A stretch of DNA of 6,552 nt, from contig JALTMC010000208.1 in NCBI GenBank assembly GCA_027005175.1, forward strand, positions 1-6,552. Reading direction: 5' to 3'. Below the pieces are notes generated by a model that did not search any database, was not told where the DNA came from, and saw nothing but the letters and a program-made list of their open reading frames with translations. The position numbers were made by a program, and so were the translations under genes. This document shows positions 1-4,906 of the stretch, one piece after another; position 1 is the first letter of the stretch, and each line of letters opens with the position of its first letter. The DNA is from Myxococcales bacterium (GTDB taxonomy: Bacteria > Myxococcota_C > UBA6777).

Positions 1-1096
1 TTAGTACGCGCCACGCTGCTTCAAGCAACCCGTGCCGCGTGGCTTGATGAAGTCCCGCGAGCTCGGCGGAGGCGGCTGGTTCGGCAAAAACACCTGTGGT
101 TTGGGCCAGCTCGGGAATGGCATCCAGGATGGCCTGGTCAGACACCTGAACAGCCCAGCCTTCCGATTCATGAATGGCTCGGACAGCCGCGTCACCATCA
201 CGTGGTAAGTTGACAGAAATGGAGTCTGCCAAGGTGTCTGCCATTACGGGCTTGAGGGGCTGGTTACTTTCCCAAGCTCGCGCCACCGCAGCACTTCCCT
301 CGGCTTGTACAGCCAACAACCGGGGTGCCTTCTTGATCCACCCCAATTTAACAAGCTCCTGAAAGCCTTTCCAAACACCGCTAATGATATTCCCATCACC
401 TACAGAGACCACGACAACATCAGGGGGTTCCCAGTCAAACTGATCTGCGATTTCAAAAGAAACAGACTTCTTCCCCTCTCGTGTCACGGGGTTGTAGCCT
501 GTGTTTCGATTGTACCAGCCGTACTTTTGACAAGCCTCCATACAGAGATCAAAGGCCTGGTCATAACTTCCATTCACCATCACCACATGGGCACCAAAGG
601 CCATCAACTGGGCAACTTTGGCAGGAGGAGCGGTGTGTGGAAGAAAGATATAAGCAGGTTGCTGCAACACAGCACTCCACAACGCAGCTGCCGCACCAGC
701 ATTACCAGTCGATGCAGCAGCGATCGTCTCGTACCCATTCTCCTTTGCCCACTGCAAGGCCACAGAGCTGGCTCTATCCTTAAAGGAAGCGCTTGGATTT
801 TTACCATCGTCTTTGATCCAAACTTCACGCAACCCAAACTGGCGGGCAAGACGCGGGGTAGCAAAGCAAGGAGTACCTCCAACAAGAGGTCCCTGGACGC
901 TTTCCTTCACCGGATACAAAGGCAAGTATCGCCATAAATCAAAGGCAGAAGAACGCAACGAATCACGCGGAACATCGCGGCGAATCTGGTCATAATCGTA
1001 AAGAACTTCAAGATTTCCGTGACAATCAGAACAAACATAAAGCAGGGAAGACTGAAGTGGCCAGTTCTTTTGGCAAACAGGGCAGGATAGATTCAT
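1..1096 (-). CDS. thrC: Threonine synthase, C-terminal end cut by the window edge
   Basis: This is a fold-type II PLP enzyme that converts O-phosphohomoserine to threonine in the cytoplasm, the last step of threonine biosynthesis. Reading from the ATG at 1096, 365 codons are open and the frame runs off the left edge without a stop. A four-cysteine zinc-ribbon-like knuckle lies at the N-terminus (C5, C8, C22, C25), as in the short thrC family of archaea, cyanobacteria and many non-gamma proteobacteria. PLP-binding features follow: SFKDR at 104-108 with K106 as the Schiff-base lysine, STGNAG at 129-134, and the glycine loop VGDGNIISG at 232-240. Near the end is TTGVFAEPAASAELAGL at 333-349, characteristic of threonine synthases. 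The family is usually 350-420 residues, so little is probably missing. The ATG has no good Shine-Dalgarno, but the zinc knuckle starts only five residues in, which supports this start. A related PLP lyase of the same family cannot be fully excluded. Confidence 0.88.
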   Translation of the reverse strand, partial: MNLSCPVCQKNWPLQSSLLYVCSDCHGNLEVLYDYDQIRRDVPRDSLRSSAFDLWRYLPLYPVKESVQGPLVGGTPCFATPRLARQFGLREVWIKDDGKNPSASFKDRASSVALQWAKENGYETIAAASTGNAGAAAALWSAVLQQPAYIFLPHTAPPAKVAQLMAFGAHVVMVNGSYDQAFDLCMEACQKYGWYNRNTGYNPVTREGKKSVSFEIADQFDWEPPDVVVVSVGDGNIISGVWKGFQELVKLGWIKKAPRLLAVQAEGSAAVARAWESNQPLKPVMADTLADSISVNLPRDGDAAVRAIHESEGWAVQVSDQAILDAIPELAQTTGVFAEPAASAELAGLHQATRHGLLEAAWRVL

Positions 1097-1232
1097 GTAG
1101 ATAGTAAAGCTCGGGGTAAAAAGTTGTCAAATCAATCGAATAGCCCACCACTCTACCCGAGATGACTCCCTGCATGCAATGAAAAAAAATTCCTTGTTTG
1201 TGAGACACTCCGATCTTCAGAGACAACCGGGA
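1097..1232 (-). other. Intergenic region between the lipoprotein gene and thrC
   Basis: This gap of 136 bases holds the thrC promoter candidate. It also holds a weak terminator-like arrangement on the minus strand: a six-pair stem with one G-U pair and a three-base loop (1208-1222), followed 18 bases later by a run of eight T (1182-1189). The T run is too far from the stem for a textbook intrinsic terminator. If it does work, it would separate the lipoprotein transcript from thrC, consistent with thrC having its own promoter. Confidence 0.3.
1101..1130 (-). promoter_or_regulatory. Candidate sigma70-type promoter abutting thrC
   Basis: On the minus strand there is a perfect -35 TTGACA (1125-1130), an 18-base spacer (1107-1124) and a -10 TACTAT (1101-1106; four of six consensus positions, including TA at the start and T at the end). 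The -10 ends only four bases before the thrC ATG at 1096. The expected transcription start therefore falls on or within a base or two of the start codon, which would give a leaderless or nearly leaderless transcript. No Shine-Dalgarno lies in the interval. This is a pattern match only, with no expression evidence. Confidence 0.5.
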
Positions 1233-2903
1233 TCATGGGGAGTCTTTGCAGCAGAGGACACCCGATAAAGTGGGGCTACCGTGGAAAGAGTTTCCATTGG
1301 CACAGCCAATAAAAGTCTTGGGACGAGCACACAAGGTCTTGTTGGCCCACACGGCGCTGGTGCAGGTTCCGGGCTTACAGCCTGTCCCACAACAGATAGG
1401 CTCTGAGCAAAGGCCACCGGTTTTGCAAGGCAGAGCCCCCGCTGTTCGATAGCTACAGGTCGGCTTGGAGTTAATACAATGACTGGAGGCGGCCACAAAC
1501 AAACCTGGACCATTTTTGGCACAATCGTCGCCCGTGGTGCCATTTCGAAGATCTGTGGGATCACCATTTTTGGCACAGATATGCCATCCTTTGGCACAGA
1601 GGTCCTCAGCAGCCGGACAGGCTTGGTTCTGATTGCCTCCACAACTTTGGTTTGTTCGAGCTTTCCGCAAGCTCTCCCCTCGAAAGAAACCTTTGCACCC
1701 AGCAATCAACGGAAACTTACTCATCTTGGTGAATAACTCACGAGTGCCATCGGCACAACCGGGTTCAGGAGTGCCACAGATCCCATCTTTGCAGGGTTTT
1801 CCATTGGCACAGACGGCACCATTATCGATGGTGCCATCACAGTCATCGTCCAAACCATTGCATTGTTCTTTGGATGATGTACCGGGGCTGGCACCACACA
1901 CTGTCCCTTTACCATCACTGGCACAGATCTTTACCCCTGAAACTTTGCAGATACCTTTCCCCACTTCACAAGCCTGCCCCAGATCTGTGAAGGTCTCATC
2001 CACTTTACCATCGCAGTTGTCGTCTTTTTGATTGCAGGTCTCTGCTTTGGGAACACAGTCTGTACACCTCTTTAAAGTATCACTACAGCTCTTTCCGGCA
2101 GGACAAGGTGACTTGGGCTGCCACACCAAGCAGCCTGTTTTGTCTTTGCCACACGTTTGAACATTGCTCTTATCGGCACATCGTGTAGCACCGGCCTGAC
2201 ACTCCTGTGGAGGACAGCTTGGGTCAACACACTCGCCGTTGTCACAGACTTCTTTTGAGGAGCACTCCTTTTTCACAGTCCCCCAGACAGGGCAGCCTTT
2301 GTCGTCCTTTTGGCACAACACATACTTCCCGGGCTTTGTCTTGCTATCTGTTTTGCACTGTTTCTCACCCACAACACAAGGATTGTTGGGACAATATTTA
2401 CAGGCTTCCCAGTCTTTGCAACTATCCCACTCCCCCGTACTTTTGCAGGTCTGTGTCCCTTTGACACAGATCTTCAAGTCAGACGGAGCACAGCCCCGAA
2501 CATCGCCGGGTTTACAACCACCACAGCGTGCAATCGAACGCAAACAAATCGGCTTGTCTTCACTTTTACAGTGTGCATTTTCCAAACACTCCACACATCG
2601 ACCTTCACTCACATTGCAATATCCACTACCACAATCTTTGTGGGTCCCACACACACAGCGATTGTCCGACGTACATAACTTCGTCGGTGCCTTGTCAGAT
2701 TGACACTGTTTGTTATTGAGACAAGCAACACAACGGCCAGCCTTTTCGCTTTTACGAATGCAGCGATCCTGACAGTCTTCACATCCAGGAAGGGTGACAT
2801 TGATCTCACCACCACACCCCATAGTATATGTCCACATGATCCAGCCAATCACCAACAAGCACGGGAACCAAAAAGAAAAACAACGAGATGCTACCCTTTG
2901 CAT
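1233..2903 (-). CDS. Cysteine-rich modular surface lipoprotein with two MopE-like putative metal-binding motifs
   Basis: This 556-residue protein is probably exported and lipid-anchored; its function is unknown. Residues 1-29 form a signal peptide with a basic n-region, a hydrophobic core (about 9-26) and a loose lipobox, YTMGC, with C30 as the lipidated residue. The mature chain has about 70 cysteines (about 13%). In order it carries: short 'CVxCLxxxxC' units (58-130); a 'GTQTC...GEWDSC' unit (about 138-162); two repeats with pattern C-x6-C-x(8 or 13)-C-x6-CxVW-x(5-6)-C-x5-C (about 171-283); two DDNCDGKVDE/DDDCDGTIDNG motifs (294-303 and 352-362), like the Pfam putative metal-binding/MopE type; and a C-terminal 19-cysteine module from about 381, containing CADGTRELF, IAGC and GWHIC. 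I chose the ATG at 2903 because it gives a proper signal peptide and has GGAGAGG upstream. An in-frame TTG at 2972 would put 23 polar, cysteine-containing residues ahead of it. It lies 77 bases after the small basic protein gene, on the same strand. Confidence 0.85.
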   Translation of the reverse strand: MQRVASRCFSFWFPCLLVIGWIMWTYTMGCGGEINVTLPGCEDCQDRCIRKSEKAGRCVACLNNKQCQSDKAPTKLCTSDNRCVCGTHKDCGSGYCNVSEGRCVECLENAHCKSEDKPICLRSIARCGGCKPGDVRGCAPSDLKICVKGTQTCKSTGEWDSCKDWEACKYCPNNPCVVGEKQCKTDSKTKPGKYVLCQKDDKGCPVWGTVKKECSSKEVCDNGECVDPSCPPQECQAGATRCADKSNVQTCGKDKTGCLVWQPKSPCPAGKSCSDTLKRCTDCVPKAETCNQKDDNCDGKVDETFTDLGQACEVGKGICKVSGVKICASDGKGTVCGASPGTSSKEQCNGLDDDCDGTIDNGAVCANGKPCKDGICGTPEPGCADGTRELFTKMSKFPLIAGCKGFFRGESLRKARTNQSCGGNQNQACPAAEDLCAKGWHICAKNGDPTDLRNGTTGDDCAKNGPGLFVAASSHCINSKPTCSYRTAGALPCKTGGLCSEPICCGTGCKPGTCTSAVWANKTLCARPKTFIGCANGNSFHGSPTLSGVLCCKDSP

Positions 2904-2914
2904 CAACTCACAAT

Positions 2915-2921
2915 CCTCTCC
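2915..2921 (-). promoter_or_regulatory. Ribosome binding site of the lipoprotein gene
   Basis: GGAGAGG on the minus strand lies 11 bases before the ATG at 2903. The spacing is on the long side, but no comparable sequence precedes the alternative TTG at 2972. This favours the shorter reading, whose N-terminus is a signal peptide. Confidence 0.45.
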
Positions 2922-2980
2922 ACAACTTCCAAGCCAAAGACAGTAGGCTTTACGAGATCGTCCTGCAACCAAGAAACAAG

Positions 2981-3442
2981 TTATTTTTGTAGATTCTTCA
3001 TAGACTTTTTGGCCTGTTTCTTGAGATAGTTCGCACCTTCTATCGCTGTCTTTTTTAAGTTTTTAAGTTGCTTTGGTGTTTCACGTTTCACCCACTTAAT
3101 GCCATCAGACACACCCGTCTGAACACCCGTTTTGACTTTTTTCCACATCCCATGAGCTGTCGATTTTGCCGCACACGAGATCTTGGTTCGCATGGTGCTC
3201 ATAAAGTGATGTTTGTAGAAATGGTTGTACAATGTGGAGCTGTTATGAACCACACACCACTGCTCAGGATGTTTGTCGAGATTGAGATAGGTGTTGTAGA
3301 AAGTCATACCAGCTTTCGGTACAAGAAACAAACTAGACTGGTAGATCACCACGTGTCGTGTTAAAGGATAGTAGGTCCCCGTCCCGGCCAGCAGTACAAA
3401 TAGCGTTATCCAAAAGAACCGTTTGATTGATTTCATAGCCAT
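2981..3442 (-). CDS. Small basic membrane-anchored protein of unknown function
   Basis: I do not recognise this 153-residue protein. It begins with a short basic stretch (KSIKR) and a single hydrophobic segment at about 9-27 (FFWITLFVLLAGTGTYYPL), which looks like an uncleaved signal anchor. The middle part (about 30-95) has two cysteines, at 63 and 90, flanking a histidine- and tyrosine-rich stretch (HNSS, YKHHF). The last 55 residues carry 15 lysines and one arginine against three acidic residues, and look like amphipathic helix. The basic tail could contact membrane lipid, an anionic polymer or nucleic acid; this is inference. The frame is open up to an ATG at 3598, but those 52 extra residues come from low-complexity DNA and precede the hydrophobic segment oddly. 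I therefore placed the start at 3442; the ATG at 3436 is nearly as good. The gene lies between the DUF819 gene and the lipoprotein gene on one strand. Confidence 0.65.
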   Translation of the reverse strand: MAMKSIKRFFWITLFVLLAGTGTYYPLTRHVVIYQSSLFLVPKAGMTFYNTYLNLDKHPEQWCVVHNSSTLYNHFYKHHFMSTMRTKISCAAKSTAHGMWKKVKTGVQTGVSDGIKWVKRETPKQLKNLKKTAIEGANYLKKQAKKSMKNLQK

Positions 3443-3630
3443 CTCGCTAGCCGATCCCCCAGTTTGCATTGGGGAAGGAGGCAAAAAAGGATGAAAAGAA
3501 AGAAAAAGACCATCGCACCGCACCACACCACACGCACACACTATGTAGGTATATTTTTGTACAATTGCAAGAGATCGCTTGCGAGAGGAATCGCCCATCG
3601 AAGTTACAATTTGTTTTGGCTTCGGCTTCG
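3443..3630 (-). other. Intergenic leader between the DUF819 gene and the small basic protein gene
   Basis: This gap of 188 bases, read on the minus strand, contains small hairpins: GCAAG/CTTGC with a six-base loop (3567-3582), and a four-pair GCGA/TCGC next to it. Neither is followed by a T run, so I do not call a terminator. An A+T-rich stretch with TTGCAA and TACATA 17 bases apart (about 3541-3570) is a weak promoter possibility. It is followed by a GT-rich run (complement of 3510-3542), then a pyrimidine-rich leader (complement of 3481-3509). The leader ends in the hairpin noted separately. Confidence 0.3.
3455..3476 (-). promoter_or_regulatory. Hairpin that could cover the ribosome binding site of the small basic protein gene
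   Basis: On the minus strand, TTCCCCA (3470-3476) can pair with TGGGGGA (3455-3461) across an eight-base loop, with one G-U pair. The 3' arm contains GGGGGA, the only Shine-Dalgarno-like run before the ATG at 3442, 12 bases away. If real, the fold would mask that site and limit translation. The stem is short, so chance is a serious alternative. Confidence 0.3.
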
Positions 3631-4776
3631 TTAAGGATGTAGAAATTTCGCCAAGAAGACGCCGAGGTATGTGCCCATAGCAAGTCCAGCGATTCCCATG
3701 GTGAGGCCGGATACAACGAGTTGTCGATTGTTGAGAGCGCGGGCAATGGGTCCGATGAATGGAGGGCCAAAGATGCCTGCCGCCGATGTGATCAAGGTGG
3801 TATCGGCATCGATGCGAAAGATGGCCGCGAGTGTAAAGTGGATCAGGAGAGCACCAAACATGAGACAGGCAGTAAAAAGCATAAGCAGCTGCAATGTTTG
3901 GTAGTTTTTGAGCATTCTAACAAAGTTGACCTCAAAGCCTATGGCCACACAGAACACCAACATCAGGTAGTCGCCTGCTTCAAAGCTCCAGGCCAAATTG
4001 CGAATTCGAGGGAGGAAAGATGCAGCAAGCCCTAGTGTCGTCAGTGTAAGAATGACGGGGAGGTCCAGAACTTTGCCAAAGATTAACATACTGCCACCTG
4101 CGCTCACTCCCACAATCAGTGTGGAGAGCAGGGCGGCCAGACCCAGCTCTTGAAGTTTCTGTGAAGTTGGAATGACCGTTATGGAGTCCTCTGTCGATGC
4201 AACTTCCTGAGTGGAAAGAGAGGGGTTGTTTTGTTGGAAAGCCGGCAGAAACAAAAGACAGAACCGTTGAGCGACGCTAAGCAGGACAAGAAGCCAGAGG
4301 CCGCCACACATGATATCAGCAATGGTGACTTGTATATAAAATGCTTTGGGTACGCCGAGAGCTGTTCCAATGGCGATGGTGTTCACTGTCCCTCCCGTAT
4401 ACATCCCCACCAACATCCCTGCCACTTCAGAGGAGTACTTCTCAAGCTTGTGACCCAAAACATAAAATGTAAGCATGGCACTAGTAACAGCAGAGAAGAT
4501 CATCAGAAGAAAGGACAGTATTGTTTTGGGAGCAAGCTTCAGCCATGCGATAAAGTCGGAAGAGAACAAGAGCAGGGGAATCGCCAAGATCACGGTAGCT
4601 GTTTGAATGAGATCCACTGTCGCCTTATGAGCGGTCCAGCCCGTGTTACTCAAGGCAATCCCAAACACATAACAGAGCACAACAGGCCCTAGCCAGCGAA
4701 CGATCTTGACACGCTTGTCAAGCCAAAGAGCCAGTGCAGGAAGCAACACGATCAACAAAGCTTGAAAAACAAACAT
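3631..4776 (-). CDS. DUF819 family polytopic membrane protein
   Basis: This 381-residue integral membrane protein of the DUF819 (YjcL-like) family has an uncharacterised role. The family is generally grouped with the fold of cation/proton antiporters and anion symporters, so ion or organic-anion transport is the best guess, not a demonstrated function. The sequence is mostly hydrophobic segments from residue 2 onward. Family-like signatures are GPVVLCYVFGIALSN (30-44), the glycine-rich MYTGGTVN (125-132) and the C-terminal SGLTMGIAGLAMGTYLG (356-372). A polar loop at about 182-208 divides it into two halves. The frame is open back to an ATG at 4857. The ATG at 4776 is far better: GGAGG lies five bases upstream, the hydrophobic domain starts at once, and the length fits the family. 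Starting at 4857 would add 27 polar residues with no Shine-Dalgarno. It is divergent from the TPP-enzyme gene and may be the first gene of the minus-strand cluster. Confidence 0.87.
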   Translation of the reverse strand: MFVFQALLIVLLPALALWLDKRVKIVRWLGPVVLCYVFGIALSNTGWTAHKATVDLIQTATVILAIPLLLFSSDFIAWLKLAPKTILSFLLMIFSAVTSAMLTFYVLGHKLEKYSSEVAGMLVGMYTGGTVNTIAIGTALGVPKAFYIQVTIADIMCGGLWLLVLLSVAQRFCLLFLPAFQQNNPSLSTQEVASTEDSITVIPTSQKLQELGLAALLSTLIVGVSAGGSMLIFGKVLDLPVILTLTTLGLAASFLPRIRNLAWSFEAGDYLMLVFCVAIGFEVNFVRMLKNYQTLQLLMLFTACLMFGALLIHFTLAAIFRIDADTTLITSAAGIFGPPFIGPIARALNNRQLVVSGLTMGIAGLAMGTYLGVFLAKFLHP

Positions 4777-4781
4777 AAGAA

Positions 4782-4786
4782 CCTCC
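4782..4786 (-). promoter_or_regulatory. Ribosome binding site of the DUF819 gene (decides the start)
   Basis: GGAGG on the minus strand is separated by TTCTT from the ATG at 4776, which is near-ideal spacing. It is the reason for preferring this start over the in-frame ATGs at 4857 and 4854. Confidence 0.75.
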
Positions 4787-4838
4787 GCAACGGTGAAATG
4801 ATATGTGATTTCAGCATACCACACATCCTTCCATCGCC

Positions 4839-4867
4839 TTGACCTTTCTTCCATCATCCCGTACCTT
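4839..4867 (+). promoter_or_regulatory. Candidate sigma70-type promoter of the TPP-enzyme gene
   Basis: TTGACC (4839-4844; five of six -35 positions) lies 17 bases upstream of TACCTT (4862-4867; the TA and final T of the -10). Transcription would start near 4874, giving a leader of about 33 bases that includes AGGAGG. The element overlaps codons only if the DUF819 protein started at 4857, which is further reason to prefer the shorter DUF819 reading. The -10 is weak. Confidence 0.4.
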
Positions 4868-4896
4868 GGGAGGCCGTTTTACTGCCGTTCATATTT

Positions 4897-4902
4897 AGGA
4901 GG
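4897..4902 (+). promoter_or_regulatory. Ribosome binding site of the TPP-enzyme gene
   Basis: A consensus AGGAGG lies four bases before the ATG at 4907. The match to the 16S rRNA tail is full and the spacing slightly short, which fixes the start of the downstream gene. Confidence 0.75.
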
Positions 4903-4906
4903 CTCT

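Larger units (their letters stand above)
4777..4906. promoter_or_regulatory. Divergent promoter region between the DUF819 and TPP-enzyme genes
   Basis: These 130 bases separate two genes transcribed away from each other, so they must hold at least one promoter in each direction unless the genes are read from farther away. For the plus strand there is a TTGACC/TACCTT pair, listed separately. For the minus strand the best -10 is TATCAT (complement of 4798-4803), without a convincing -35. It would give a very short leader, with the GGAGG right at its 5' part. I see no clear operator palindrome. Confidence 0.45.

Noticed and set aside
604-885. Minus-strand frame of 93 codons inside thrC
   Set aside because: It is out of frame with the real gene and covers the region encoding the PLP-lysine segment of thrC. 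It is a shadow.
305-937. Open frame of 210 codons on the plus strand
   Set aside because: It is antisense to threonine synthase, whose frame is continuous and shows all family motifs. The translated protein has no recognisable domain and is the complement-frame shadow of thrC.
1182-1222. Intrinsic terminator after the lipoprotein gene
   Set aside because: The stem is only six pairs with a G-U pair, and the T run starts 18 bases after it. This is too loose to list as a terminator; it is mentioned only within the intergenic entry.
1026-1226. Minus-strand frame of 66 codons spanning the lipoprotein-thrC gap
   Set aside because: It overlaps the thrC start in another frame and has no domain. It reads through the promoter-like sequence.
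1217-1705. Minus-strand frame of 162 codons over the end of the lipoprotein gene
   Set aside because: It is an out-of-frame reading of the cysteine-rich repeats. The 1233-2903 frame carries the periodic Cys modules and signal peptide.
2904-2972. Longer lipoprotein reading from TTG at 2972
   Set aside because: It would place 23 polar residues with several cysteines before an otherwise normal lipoprotein signal peptide. It has no Shine-Dalgarno and nearly touches the preceding gene.
3443-3598. N-terminal extension of the small basic protein to ATG 3598
   Set aside because: It is encoded by GT-rich and pyrimidine-rich low-complexity DNA. It has no Shine-Dalgarno and would bury the signal anchor 58 residues in.
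4231-4692. Plus-strand frame of 153 codons
   Set aside because: It is antisense to the DUF819 gene. The protein is hydrophilic with no family features, as expected for the complement of membrane-segment codons.
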